A DNA stretch of 64,000 bases from Anaeramoeba flamelloides (lineage: Eukaryota; Metamonada; Anaeramoebidae). Within the stretch, counting starts at the first letter, position 1; each line of letters begins with the position of its first letter. Below, in pieces: positions 44,054 through 56,141 of the stretch. The stretch is taken from the NCBI GenBank assembly GCA_027625915.1, contig JANTQA010000010.1, positions 1,922,001 to 1,986,000 on the forward strand, given 5' to 3'. The notes below the pieces were generated by a model. The model was not told the DNA's origin. It was given only the letters and a program-made list of their open reading frames with translations, and made no database searches. The position numbers and the translations under genes are program-made.

Positions 44054-47000
44054 TTGTAAAAGGAAAAATTGATATTTAATTGATTTTTTTGTGGAAATTT
44101 CTAAAAATAAATTGTGAATTGGAAAAGAAAATTAATAATCCACTGATCAAAAAAACTAAAAAATTAGATTATGGATACCATTTGATAAATTTAAATTAAG
44201 ATATATTACTTTTCAGTTCTATTTACTTTTTTTGAAATTCATTAACTCTACTTTCAAAACGATCTTTTCAAAGAGTATTTCTTAGGAAAACCCATTTTAT
44301 CAACATTCCTTTACAGTTAAACTAAAAATACATTACACGTTTGTATTCTAATCAGAATAAAAAAACTGATAAAATCAAAATAAATGTACAAACTTGTAAA
44401 TATTTTTTTCGGATTTATTTGTACTTTTTACAAAATGAATTTTTTTTTTCGCCCGGATAGCCGAATTGACAGACGAAAAGTTTATAACTTTGCCGAATAG
44501 AGATAAAAATTCCAGAAAATTTGGTTTTTTTTTTCAAAATTTTTATTTATAGTTATCAAAAAAACCAGCACACATAACCCGAAACTCAGATTTCAAATTA
44601 GTAAACAAATCCTTTTTTATTTATACAAAGGGAACATCTAATGTAATACAACTCTATACACTATGTTAAAATAAAATTGATGGTAAATCCCTTGATATCT
44701 TGAGTAAAATACAAATTAGAATGAAATTTGTTCAAAATTTTTTATAATTTTTACTCAATTTTTACTTTTTTTTAATCACAAAAAATTTTGAAAAGACTAT
44801 AACTATTTTTTTAAACCAATTTTCTAATTTGATCCTTCTTTTTTAGAATTTCTTTTCCAATAATCAATCGTTAAGAAATGAATACTACCATGGTAATTGT
44901 TTATTACCGGTATTTTTGGTGATTTTCCTCAAAGTTTTTTTTTGAAAAAAGAAACACAGATTATATTTTGAAACAAATATTAAATAAACCCTATAGGGTT
45001 ATTTTAACAAAAGTATATAATTTTTTATTTGTTTTTTTTTTTTTTTTTAATAGTTAAGTATTTCCCTAAACTGGACAATGGGAAAAAGAATTAAGGGTGT
45101 ATACTCGTGTTTGATCAATGATCCGATAAGTTATAGATAGATATTAACTTTGATAAAATAAAGAAATTTTTTTCTTAATATATATATATGTATATATATA
45201 TATATACAGATATAAATCCTAAAGAACACAGACTTTACTACCCCCCCCCACACACACACAACAAATTTCATAATTTGAATTGTTTTCAAAGGTTTATAAA
45301 ATATATAATTTACAAAAAATTACATTTTAGAAAATTATTTTAGAATTAAACAATGTATAGTTAAATACCTTCAAAAAATAACTTAAAAAAAAAATTTGAC
45401 CTTGAAAAATTTTTCTTTGTTATTGTGATAATATGAGATTTTAATTTTAATTTTATTGAAATATAAAAATAATTTGTTTTTTTTTTTTGAAATGTTTGTC
45501 TTGACATCTAAAAACTTCTTAGTTTTATTGTATAAAACACATCAAACTTCATTGATTTTTTTTAGATTCCTTTGCGCCCCGAAATTGCCGAAAATACCTT
45601 TGCAATGAATACATTATTCAATAAAAAGATTTTTTGACCACATATAGATAATTGATACTATATACATCCCCATTTAATGGAGATTTATATATTTGATTCC
45701 AAATAATTTAAAAATTAAAAAAAAAAAAATATAAATTAGATTCTAAAAAAACAATAATATTGTTTTTCATTGTAAAATTAGGAAATTTTTTCAACAAGAA
45801 TTTTTTTTCAAATTTACATCATTTGGCCAATAATTCGATTCAGATTAATAATTGATTTTTTTTTATAATTTTTACTATTTTTTGATTTCAGACTTTTTAA
45901 AATAAAGATATAAAATAAGCACCATTATTGAATAATAGACCATGGACCAAAAACTATATTCCAAGATCTATATTAACTTAGATTGAAAAATTCAATTTTT
46001 ACAAATTTTTTCTTCAAATTTTTACTAATAATAAAATTCAAAAAAAAATTAGTGTTTTAGAAGATTATTTTATTATATTTGAATAATATTTCAAGGTTAT
46101 TTATTATATTTTTTAAAATTTAGGGATTGATTACTATATCTATTAAAAACAGTTTTATTTGTTTAATCCAAGTGCAACAAATATAATTATTTTAACAATT
46201 TTTTTTATTTTGTTTTTCAAGTATTTTTTATTACTTAAATAATAGTTTTAGAATATTATTCATATTCAAAATTTTAATTTTGGCCTAAATAAATGAATTT
46301 TATTTTTCTCTTGATTTAATATTTATTAGAAATTTTTTCTAAAAAAATATAAATTTCTAAGTAATATATCTTTTTTATTTATTTATTTTATCATACAATT
46401 AACAATATTATTTGATATTTATTATTAATAAAATTGTTTGTTGTATTCCGAATTGCGTTTATTGTAATAAAATTTCTTAGTAAAAAATAAAAAAAACAAA
46501 TAAAAAATAAAAATCTTTTAAAGAAAATGTAAAAATGAATAATAATAATTATTTTTTCCAAAAACAAAAAAAAAAAAATACAAAAACATAACTTATTCAT
46601 CTTTGGAATATTCTGACTTTTTATTATAATTAAAATCTGGATCAAATACAAATAACAATTAAATATATTAGCACATCAATATCATTTTATTTTTTTTTCT
46701 TAAACTTGGTGGAATTTAAGCAAATTCAGGGCCCAAAAATATAGATTATGAAGGATAATATTTGGAAAATTTTTTATATTGTAAAAATAAAATAATTAAT
46801 AAATAAAAGAAATATTAATATTTTCAATATTTAATTTTTTTTTTATAAATAAAAAAAATAATCATTTATTTAAATTCAATTTTCAAATAAAAACACCCTG
46901 GCCAATTAATTGAAACTTAATCAATAAAATACATCTTCTAATTAGAATAAAAACATCGAATGAAAAGAAAAAAATATTTTAAAAAACATTTATATTAAAT

Positions 47001-47099
47001 TAGGTGGAAAAGGTTCAATATTTCCAAAAGTATAGTCTTAGATGGATTTTTATCATTAAAACCTTTTGATTTAATATTTATAAAAAATTTTCAAAAACA

Positions 47100-47135
<36 letters not shown>

Positions 47136-47580
47136 TACTTGGGATAAATATACGTAAAAAAATAATAAAATCAAAAGAATCAATAAAAAAATTGTAAAAT
47201 ACTGAAAAATATTTATCATCACATTTTTTTATCATAGAATCCTATAAAATTAATAATGATAACATTTCCTCTTTAAGATAATTATATATTATGTATATAT
47301 CTTAAAATCAGTTCTAAACAATATAAAAAAAACAATGTAAATTTAAGATAATACTCTATTTGATTAATTAATGGGAAAAAATTATAACTTGATTTTACTG
47401 AATATTTCTTTTTTTGATAAGAATTTTAAAAGTAATACACAATTAATTTTTATCAACTCTATTAATACCCTACTCTCATTTTTTATGGTTGGTTATGGGT
47501 AAGTTCAGAACAAATAGATTAAATTATATTATTAATTTAAAAAAAAGATCATCTACCAAAATTTATCTCATCTTTAGTAA
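44054..47580. other. Long AT-rich intergenic desert
   Basis: About 3.5 kb without a supported gene. It contains (AT)n runs at 45178-45206 and 47105-47131, and a C9 then (CA)n run at 45241-45261. A 35-bp stretch at 44451 (CGCCCGGATAGCCGAATTGA...) recalls the 5' half of a tRNA but has no matching 3' half. Confidence 0.5.
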
Positions 47581-47753
47581 GGGAATGGTCTCTATTGATT
47601 TTTTTTTTGACCAATTTCTAAACAAAGGTTCCTTATCTTGAAATAAATTTAATATTGAACATAAACAGGGTTTTCAGATCTAAGTAATTGGCAAAAAATT
47701 TTCAGAATCTCTATTAAATTTAGGTCAAAAAATTTACTCTAGAGATTCATCCC
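47581..47753. mobile_element. Short deletion derivative of the piggyBac-like element
   Basis: At 173 bp, it keeps the outer parts of 19009-19942. The left part GGGAATGGTCTCTATTGATT then TTGACCAAT..CCTTATCTTGAAAT, and the right part ATCTAAGTAATTGGCAAAAA then CTCTATTAAATTTA and TTCATCCC, are shared with the larger copy. The flanks are GTAA and ATAA, probably worn TTAA. The middle is missing, as in a MITE. Confidence 0.7.
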
Positions 47754-48110
47754 ATAAACAAATACTAGTACAATTATTATAGCACTTTATGAGATAAAAA
47801 TATTTTCCCCTGTATTTGGATTCTAATTGAAGACAACAATAAGCACACCTATTTAGTAAATACTACTTATACAATCGATTATTATTTTGGACCTTTACTG
47901 CTACTTAAAAAAAAATATTAACTTTAGTTTCAAAAAACAAAAAATAGTATTTTTTGTTATTTTGTTCTTAGTCATGTTGTAGGTAAATGAGATTCGAAGA
48001 GTTGATTTTCTGAACAACACTTTTATCAAAAATATAAAAGGTACAAATTGTCATGCAGGGAGAAATCAAAGGAATTTTACATCCTTATAAAATCATTTTT
48101 TTTTAAACTC
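47754..48110. other. Intergenic DNA upstream of L32
   Basis: No gene is seen. It ends with a T-run and CTCTAG (48113), an apparent acceptor 17 nt before the L32 ATG. Confidence 0.45.
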
Positions 48111-48130
48111 TAGAAAAAATATTGCTTAAA

Positions 48131-48695
48131 ATGGTAAAACCCTTAGTTAGACGCACAAAAGTAAAGAAACATCCAAAAAAATTCAGAAAATGGAATTACA
48201 ATAGATACAAAAGAATGTCAGTAAGTAGCCATCATTTTTTCCGATCGAATAAAAAATTTCAAAAAAAAAAAAAAAAAAAAAAAAAGAAATAAAAAAAAAA
48301 GTAACTTGGATCAAAAAAACAAAAATTACTTATTGATAAAAACTATAATATTTTATTTTTTTTATTTTTCTAACCTAACCCAGGAATCTTGGAGAAAGCC
48401 AATTGGTATTGACAGTAGAGTCAGACGTAAATACAAAGGTCTTCAAAAAATGGTTTCAGCTGGATATGGAACTGAAAGGATCATGAGACACAGAATGAGA
48501 AACGGATTCTTCAAAATCACAATCCACAATTTAAAAGATCTCGAAATGTTGCTTATGCAAAACAAAAAATTTGAAGCTCAAATCGGTAAAACCGTTTCTT
48601 CACGTAAACGAAAATTAATTGTTAAAAGAGCCAAACAACTCGATATTAAAATCATGAATCCAACAGCTAGATTAGAAACAGAAGACAACAACTAA
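48131..48695 (+). CDS. RPL32: 60S ribosomal protein L32 (eL32), two exons
   Basis: A large-subunit ribosomal protein of the eukaryote/archaea-specific eL32 family. Exon 1 is 48131-48220 (MVKPLVRRTKVKKHPKKF, then WNYNRYKRMS) and exon 2 is 48384-48695. The 163-nt intron has a GTAAGT donor and an AACCCAG acceptor in phase 0. The protein is 133 residues, close to the usual 130-135. Family hallmarks are SWRKPIGIDSRVRRKYKG, a YGTERIMRHRMRNGFFK segment, the HNLKDLEMLLMQNKKFEAQI block and RKLIVKRAKQLDIKIMNPTA near the C-terminus. It is followed by an A/T-run 3' region. No operon or overlapping neighbour. Confidence 0.97.
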
Positions 48696-50267
48696 ATTAA
48701 CTCAACCCTTAAACTTTTCCTTTTCTTTTTCTTTTTGAAAAAAAAAGGCTTGATTACAAAAAAAAAAAAAAAAATACGATACAACATAATAGATATTTCA
48801 ATTTTTGTATCTTGTTTGGTTGATCAAATAAACAAGTGCTAATACAAACCTTAATTAATTTTTTTCTATTTTTTTTTTTTTTTTTTTTTTTTATTTTTAT
48901 TCATTTGCTTTTCTTTTCAAAAACAAAAAAAAAAAAAACAAACAAAATCACAACATCAAAAAACTTCAAGTTTTCGATCCTTTAGCGTTTGGTGTGGTTT
49001 GTTCATTCTTTTTCTTTATTTCAAACACTTTTCTTTGATGCTTTGCGATTCAAAACAATTGATAAAAATTTTTTAAAAAAAACCCACACCACTCAAGAAT
49101 GAAAAACAAATCAAGTACAAATATCAAATAACACAAATTTTATTGGTTATTCAAAACACTTGTTTGTTGGCTATTTTATCAAAGTACTGCCCTTGACTTT
49201 GAATGTAAATTTACCTTTCGAGAAAAAAATTGTCAAAAAACCAACAATCAACATTTAAAATACTTGCCATCGAGTTTTAAATTTCAAACGACTTTAATTG
49301 ATAAAATAGTAGTAAAAGTTAAACATTTTGAAATAATGATAAATTCAAATAAATATCTGAAAATTTTCTCTTCATTTCCCATTTTACAAATTTTTTTATA
49401 CAAACTTTGAAGAAAGCATTTTATTCTTTTAAATGTTAAAAAACTTTGTAAAATTGGTTGTGATTCAAAAATTTCTTTCTCTTGAGTTGTTTTAAAAGTT
49501 GAGAAATGAGATTACGAAATTAGAAATTAAACTAAAAATTTTATTAAATATATTTGAATTTATCAGTATTTATTTATTACTTCAATTTTCCATAATTTAA
49601 AAACAAACGCCAAATCCAAAAATTAGATCGATTATTTGAATTAAAATAAAATCCCAAATTCCAAATTAAACCAAAAGTTAAAGAACGTTCAATTTAACTA
49701 AATTTGTTTTTAATTGGAAACACTTTCGTAAAAGTGAACTTTTTTTGCGATTTTTTGATATTGTTCTTATTCATGTGAAATTGACTTTAAGAGTTTAAAA
49801 ATAGGTTTTAATCCAGCTTGAGGAATTCCGATTCCAGGCATCTTTATTTCTCAGTGGAAAATAAGAAAAAAATTATTTGAAAAATTTTCCTTTTGATGAT
49901 ATTTTCCAATTTGACAATTTTTTTTTGGAAGGGTTTGTTGTTTCACTTATTAGAATCATTTTAAATAAGTGAAAGATTAAAGTTTAATAAGTAATCGTAA
50001 AAGGGCGGAAAAACCCGAAATTTCCATTTTGGTGACGAATTATAAAAAACTCTACCTTTTTATCTTTTGAAAATGACATTTTAAAAAGATGAAATCCTAA
50101 AAAATACTGAAAATACTATTTTTTTTTTTTGGATTCTTTGGTTCTACAAAATCAAACTGTCAATACAATAACCTATTAACAAAACAATTTACACCCAAAA
50201 TAGAAATTTATCAGGTTGTAAAGAAAATTGAGAAAGTTTTTTTATTAATTTGAAAAATTAATTTCTA
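48696..50267. other. AT-rich intergenic DNA
   Basis: No gene is supported. A weak fold-back exists at 48990-49105 (GGTGTGGTTTGTTCATTC against CCACACCACTCAAGAATGA). Long A/T runs follow L32 at 48756-48775 and 48869-48893. Confidence 0.5.
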
Positions 50268-50725
50268 AGGGTTTGGTCACTTATTGACTATTACTCCATA
50301 GTCAAGGAATCACTTCAAACTAAAAAGGGTATTGTGGAATTACACTTCTCTTAATTGAAAACAATACAATAACTTTAAAAAAATTAATAGGATCCTCTTG
50401 GACAAACAATTCATTAAACAAAAAAATCAATTTCAAAGAACACAAATTTAGAAAAAAAAATTCATCTTTTCTTAGTTTTATATTTCCAAAGGGTTAATTT
50501 TTTTCAATTTGAAACAAATTGATCCTTTCAATACAATATCGATTTAATCCAATGAAACCGGATTATTGGTTATTTTATAACTCTAAATATTTGAGAAATT
50601 AAGAATTTTTAAATATTCTTTTAGATCAAAATAACTCAATTGAGAAATAAAATAAAAAATGAAAAAAAAAATCTTCGAGATCTTCAAAAGTGTGAAAGAT
50701 GGTGGCTCCAAAACAGAAATTTATT
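50268..50725. repeat. Dispersed repeat, homologous to 9665-10255
   Basis: It starts AAGGGTTTGGTCACTTATTG and carries CTCCATAGTCAAGGAATCAC, GGGTATTGTGGAA, GGATCCTCTTGGACAAA, GATTTAATCCAAT, and ends GGTGGCTCCAAAAC, in the same order as the 9.7-10.2 kb copy. No coding frame. Confidence 0.65.
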
Positions 50726-51336
50726 CAGAATTATAATGAAAAAGAAAATTAAATAGAAAATTGAGTATCTTCTTAATCACATTTTTTAAAATATCCTCTT
50801 GAATTCATAATAATTATCCATTTTGAAGTATAAAAGATTAATTTAGCATTTTTATATCAATTCCTATTCAAATTTAAAAACTTATGTTTAATTATATAGA
50901 ATTTTACGATTCTATTAATATGAAATAAATTACACATCACGATATTATTCTTTATATAAGTTTTTAAAAATTAATTCAGATTTCATAATTTAGAAATTTT
51001 TGGTTAATTTAAAAATTTTTCTAATTTGTACAAAAATAATTTATTCAGCCTTAGGAAAAAATCATTTTAAATTTGTAAAATAAACCTAAAAAAAAAAATT
51101 TAATAAATGAAAAGATCAAATAATACTTTTTTGGTTTGCATTTAGTTAAAGGCTTGAATGAACATTTAAATAAACAACATTTCACTCTAAGTTACCCAGA
51201 AAAAAATGAAAAAGTCACTTATTTATTTATTTATTTATTGTGAGAAAGGAGTAATCAAAAAAAATTTACTAAATAAAAAAAAAAGGAGAAGAAGAAAAAT
51301 TAGTAAAACATTAAAGTAAAAAAAATATTATATCAT
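50726..51336. other. AT-rich intergenic DNA
   Basis: No gene or repeat is supported. Confidence 0.5.
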
Positions 51337-51500
51337 TTACATGACCAAATTAAAAATTATCCACGCCCTGAAACAGGAGGAGTAAAAACCCATAGAAAGA
51401 TTATTAATAATAAGATTCCACGAACTGTGATTAATAAATTAGTATTCCACGACTCCGAAGAGTGGGGCACTATGTACCCGAATTTGTATATTTTTTTACT
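51337..51500 (+). other. Coding-like fragment of unknown origin
   Basis: The plus frame reads DQIKNYPRPETGGVKTHRKI then INNKIPRTVINKLVFHDSEE and WGTMYPNLY. Composition (Pro, Gly, His, Trp, Arg) is unlike the chance A/T frames around it and higher in GC. No start, splice site pair or known domain was identified. It could be an exon or a transposase fossil. It lies just beyond the 3' end of the LINE. Confidence 0.3.
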
Positions 51501-51711
51501 ATTTTTGGAATTTTTTATTTTCAATTTTTTATTTTCATTTTTTCTTTATTACCTTAAGTTTTCTAACCATAAGAGCTTTGATGAAAAATTCTCGACAAGA
51601 ACAATAAATTTTGTAATTTTGATATACCAGATTAAGGATCTTTTGAGTATTTTTTCTAAGGATAACATTTTTATATAAGTTTTTTTCTAAAATTTTTGCT
51701 ATTTTTTTTTT

Positions 51712-54674
51712 TCATTTGATTCTGATAAATTTATTTCTTTCACAATACCAAATAAAGTAATTTATATTTTCATAATATTGAGTACAATAATCACATTTTT
51801 TGCATTTTTCTTTTTTTTTAAATGTATCATATTCTGATAATTTTTTTAAGACATATGAGTAATTCTTTAATCTATTTAGCCCGTTCGTAAAAGTGCAAAG
51901 TTTTAGAAAAGTAGTACTGGATTTAAATTTGAGGTAGTTTTTTATTTGAAAGTTAAAGTTTTCATTTTTAATAATTTTATAATATTCTTTAATTTTCCAA
52001 CTTTGATTGTTTTTTAAAATATTAAAGTATTTTTTTTTTATCTTAATTTTTAGTTTACAGTCTGTTCCACTTTTAAGACACAAACTTTCAACGAAATTTA
52101 AGGCACAAAAAAATCTCAAATTAAGACACAAAATTTCGATTTTTTTAATTTTACAATTTATTTTTACTAGAATTTGAATTTTGTGCTTTAATTTGAGATT
52201 TTTTTTGTGTTTTAACTTTCGTTGAAAGTTTATACCTTAAAAGTGAAACTGACTGTATCATTATTTATTGTTTTCCAAATATTTATTTCTTTGTTTGGAT
52301 TATAGTCAAATTTAATAAGTTTTGCTATTTCTTTATATTTTATTTTGTTAATTTTTTGGATAAATTTCCATTTTCTCAAGTTTACAATCGTTTTAATGGG
52401 TAGCAAGTTGATTTCATTTCGATACGCTAAGACTGAAGTAGATCTTTGAATTTTAAATATTTTTGTAATATGGAGATTAATTAGTATATCAATTTCTTCG
52501 TATTCTTTTTTTGTGAAACTAAATAATTCGAGTCCATATAACAGTTGACTCAAACAAATAGCTTTATATAGGATAATTTTGAGGTACTTAGATAATTCGT
52601 TTGATTTGAATATATATTGATATTTCCAAAGAGTACAATTACATTTCATTTTATTGTTAAATATATGTGTTTTTTTATCAAATTTTATTCCTAAATATTT
52701 GATTTTTTTAAGTTTGTTGGTGACAACAGTTTTGTCCGTATTGACCTTTAACCCAAACTGTTCAATTATTTTATATATTTTTTTAAGTTTTTTTTTGTGA
52801 TTTTTTGATTTTATTATAATCATCATGTCATCGGCAAACATTTGTATATATTTAACTAATTTTTCAATTTTTAAAATTAAAAAATGACTAACAAAAGCAA
52901 ATAAAATTGTCGATAGTGGGTCTCCTTGATAAATGCCTCTTCCTTCACCTTTATAGTATTTTAATAAAAAATTTTTTAAAATTTTGTTTTTTATTATTGT
53001 TTTAATTGATTCTCTTATTAGACTGTGATGAATTAAATCAAAAAATTTTGCTATATCTATTGTTACAATCTTTATTTTATTTTTTTACAAATCTTTTAAT
53101 TTTAATTTTTTTAAAAAATTAAGAACTGGTATTCTAGTTCCGATACCAGTTCTAAATCCAAATTGTTTCTTTGAGATAAATTTCCAGTAATATTTAATTT
53201 TTTTATATAAAATTATAAGGAATATTCTAGGAATAGCTTGATTTATTGAAATTGGTCGATAGTTCATTGGATCTCCTAGATTTCCCTGTTTATATATAAA
53301 TAGCATTTTTCTTGATTTGATATAGTCTAATTCATCATCTGAGAGAATAAGTAACCAATCATTGAAAATATTTTTTAATGTCAATAAAAAATTAAAATAA
53401 TTTTTATCAATAATTTCTTTATTAGTATTTTTATAATTCGATAGTTTGTCAAAATCCGAAACACTTTTATTTTTAATATAATTTATTGTGTTATATATTT
53501 CATCAACACTAATAATTTCTTTATTTTCAAACATTTTTTTTTCAAAAAAAATATCATATTTATTAGTATTTATTTTTGTATTTTTGATAAATTTAATAAT
53601 CTTAGGATTCACTTTTGGACATATTGAATTGATATAATTAAAAAAATTTATTTCCATATTTTTATCATTATAAATTATTTTTTTTGAGTTACCTCGAATT
53701 TTTTTAATTTTTTTCCAAAAATTAAAGTTTGTGTTACATTCTATATTTATTGATTTTAGTAAAAGTTTCCAGTTTTTTGATTTAGTTCTATTTGGAATTT
53801 TTATTAAATAAGGGTTTTTGAATATTGATTTAATTAAATTTGTTGTCTTGATATTATCGTTATTTGATTTAATTAAATATATTTTGTAGCTTTTGAATTT
53901 TTCTTTAAAAGTTGTCATTTTCTTTTTATTCAAGAAGTAAAAATTTTTATCTATTCTAAATTAATTTGTAAATTCTTTCTGAAATTTGATGTTATTTTTA
54001 GCTCTATATGTAGGAATTAATTCGTTTTTAGTATTTATTGAGAATAAATTAATTATCATTTTATGATCTGATATATGTGTCTGAATAACTTTCGATTTTT
54101 CATAATATTGTTGTTTATTTGATACAAAGTAATCAATATTTCTTTTTCTACTGTTATGACAATTTTTAATAATTCTGAAGTTTAGTTTTTTTAAATTAAT
54201 TTTTCTTTTAAGTTCGTGTGGTTCTAAGTTGAAGTCGCCACATAATATTATTTTAAATTTTTTATATTTTTCTAAATATTTATTGAGACTTTTTAAAAAT
54301 TTTTTTTTTTCTCTACCATGTCTCAAATAAATATTTATGAAGATAGTATTAAATAATTTTATAATCATTATATTTTGGTTTTTGGTCAGGATCTCTTCAA
54401 AGAAATTTCTAAAATAGTTTCTGAAATAGATAATCAGTCCACCCATTTTTTGATTTTCCCCATATTCTTTTTTGAAGACGCAAAAGTAATGGTGGAGATA
54501 AGGAGGTTTTGAGAGATGGATTTCTTGTATATAGCATATATAAATTGATTTTTTCAGTAAGAGTGATTCTAGCTGGTTTATTTTATTAATTTTTAAAGTC
54601 TTGTTATTTTCTTTTTTTAGTTTAAATATACCTTTAATATTAAGAGAAGAAATTTTTACAAAAAATTTCTCCAT
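51712..54674 (-). pseudogene. LINE ORF2: APE endonuclease plus reverse transcriptase, defective
   Basis: ORF2 starts MEKFFVKISSLNIKGIF. The endonuclease (54674-53964) shows SSLNIKG, YIQEIHL (the catalytic Glu), ILCGDFNLEP, IDYFVSNK and THISDHKMI, all APE motifs. The reverse transcriptase has MNYRPISINQAIPRIF, QFGFRTGIGTR, VTIDIAKFFDLIHH (motif A), GIYQGDPLSTILF (motif B), MFADDMMI (motif C, F instead of Y) and GLKVNTDKTV (motif D). The C-terminus has CKKCDYC then WYC, a zinc-knuckle-like cluster. Two in-frame TAA codons (53961-53963 and 53085-53087) interrupt it, the second just before motif A. Discounting the 200 bp of MITE plus target duplication, 2763 nt (921 codons) stay in one frame across the whole ORF. 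Decay is therefore light. Confidence 0.93.
52058..52255. mobile_element. Fold-back MITE, TA-flanked, copy 3 of 4 (inside LINE ORF2)
   Basis: It starts CAGTCTGTTCCACTTTTAAG and ends CTTAAAAGTGAAACTGACTG, with TA at 52056-52057 and 52256-52257. On either side the LINE reading frame matches up: TINND before and KLKIKIKKKYFNILKNNQ after, once one TA is kept. This fixes both ends and the 2-bp target duplication exactly. Confidence 0.93.
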
Positions 54675-54774
54675 TTTTTTAATATTTTTATTTCTGCCTT
54701 TTTGTATAAAGGTTTTTTCCCCATTTAATCCAATTAAATGAAATTTGATACTATTTGGTATAATTTGAATTTTC

Positions 54775-56141
54775 TTTTTACATAATTTAAAGATTTTTTT
54801 ATAATATTACGTGAATCCCATATTTCAATAATATTATTTCCAATTAATAAAAGTCTTTTTATGGGGAGTCTGTCGATAAGCTCAATAATTGTAAAAAAGC
54901 TAATATTGAATGAATAAAATCTTATTTTATTGAGGTTGTTTGCATATATTAGACTATTATAATTTTTAATATTTTTTTTAAATATTTCTCTGAGAACCCA
55001 TATTGTGTTGTAGGTTTTAAATAATAATTAATTTTAAATTTATTTTTTATTAAATAATTATTTAATTGGGATGTCAATTCGATAATGAGGTATTTGGATT
55101 GGCGGGTATAATTACTAAAGTTAATTAAGTGGCTATAGTTTATTGATTTTTTAATCCAGTTTTTAAAATTTTCATAATTGATTTCAGTTGTTTTAAAAAG
55201 ATGAATTTCTTTTTTAAAGATTTTAATAATTAGTTTTTTAATCATTTGTAGCCTTTTTTTCTCTGTTGTGTTCTTGGTCATAGTTTGTTGTCTTGAGTTA
55301 AGTCTTATTATCAAGGGTGCCTTAAAAGGAGTTTTTTCATTTAGAAATCTAGTGTATAAGTCATTTTTAGTTTCATTTTTGATTTTTGGAAGTTTAATTG
55401 GCAATTTACTAGGAAAAGTGTCTTTTCGAATATTTTTTGAATTTTCTAGAGGTTTTTGTTGGATCTTTTTTACATTTGAAAACATTTTTTTGCATACACA
55501 TTTATTGTCTAAAAAAAGTTTTTTTTTTGAAAATGATCAGTTTTATGATCCAGTTTTACTAGTGTTTCTCTATTAGAAATGAGGTCAGTTTTTGTTTGAT
55601 CTTCACCATAAATTTTTTTTTTGTTTTTCTTTTTGTTTTTTTGAGTTGTATTAAGTATTTTCTCGAGAGTTGTATCTCGATTTTAAATTGGTTAATATAT
55701 AAGTTTTTGAATCTTTGAATTAGTTTTTTTGGGTAGTCTACTTTGATACAGTCAGTTTCACTTTTAAGGCACAAACTTTCAATGAAAATTAAGGCACAAA
55801 AAAAATATCAAATTAAGGCACAAAATTTTGGATTCTAGTAAAATAATTTGTAAAAATTAAAAATTCCAAATTTTGTGCCTTAATTTGAAATTTTTTTGTG
55901 CTTTAAATTTTGTTGAAAGTTTGTGCCTTAATAGTGAAACTGACTGTAAATCCATACTGCATAATTTTTTTTTTTCTATTTTTGTATTTTCATTATCTTT
56001 GTTTTTGCTGTGTGGCTTTTTGTATTGACCACTTTGTGAAATTAAAAAGCCTTGTCGAGGGGAGTAGTCTGAGAATATTTTGTAAATGGTTGAAACTGTG
56101 AACGTGGAGGATATATTTTTCAAAAAAATATTCCCAACCAT
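54775..56141 (-). pseudogene. LINE ORF1 with RRM-like domain, defective
   Basis: The start at 56141 reads MVGNIFLKNISSTFTVSTIY then KIFSDYSPRQG. This fits the RNP2 strand and first helix of an RNA recognition motif (hydrophobic-x-x-N-hydrophobic). After an 11-A run the frame shifts and YGFIKVDYPKKLIQRFKN then IEIQLSRKYL follows, fitting RNP1 and the second helix. A MITE (55749-55946) sits between these. The next block (55485-54949) is Lys/Asn/Thr-rich (PSKLPIKLPKIKNETKND, PFKAPLIIRLNSRQQTMTKN). A last block in another frame contains KIRFYSFNISFFTIIELIDR and LLLIGNNIIEIWDSRN, perhaps a second RNA-binding fold. RRM-type ORF1 proteins coat LINE RNA and act as nucleic-acid chaperones. RRM assignment is by eye. 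Confidence 0.65.
55749..55946. mobile_element. Fold-back MITE, TA-flanked, copy 4 of 4 (inside LINE ORF1)
   Basis: It starts CAGTCAGTTTCACTTTTAAG and ends CTTAATAGTGAAACTGACTG between TA at 55747-55748 and 55947-55948. Length is 198 bp, the same as copy 3, and each arm carries three AAGGCACAAA motifs. It interrupts the RRM-like region of the LINE ORF1. Confidence 0.93.

Larger units (their letters stand above)
51702..56141 (-). mobile_element. Nearly full-length LINE (ORF1 with RRM, ORF2 with APE endonuclease and RT)
   Basis: A non-LTR retrotransposon reading right to left. The order is ORF1 (56141 to about 54780), ORF2 (54674-51712), then an A-run directly after the stop (51702-51711) as poly-A tail. 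Two fold-back MITE copies have jumped into it (52058-52255 in ORF2, 55749-55946 in ORF1). The element is inactive: ORF1 has at least two or three frame shifts in A runs and ORF2 two in-frame TAA codons. The combination of RRM-type ORF1, apurinic-type endonuclease and terminal Cys cluster recalls the L1/Tx1 group, but clade placement needs a tree. The 5' end is probably near 56230; target duplications were not resolved. Confidence 0.93.

Noticed and set aside
44451-44505. tRNA-like 5' half (GCCCGGATAGCCGAATTGAC with a possible anticodon stem)
   Set aside because: No variable region, T-arm (GGTTCGAATC-like) or 3' acceptor strand pairing with GCCCGG follows within 100 bp, so it is not a tRNA gene. 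A tRNA-derived SINE head remains possible but has no support.
53085-53087. Possibility that TAA is read as an amino acid in this genome, since both breaks in LINE ORF2 are TAA
   Set aside because: rps14, HSP70, L32 and the RGG and HPS5-like genes all end at TAA exactly where their families or frames end, so TAA is a normal stop.
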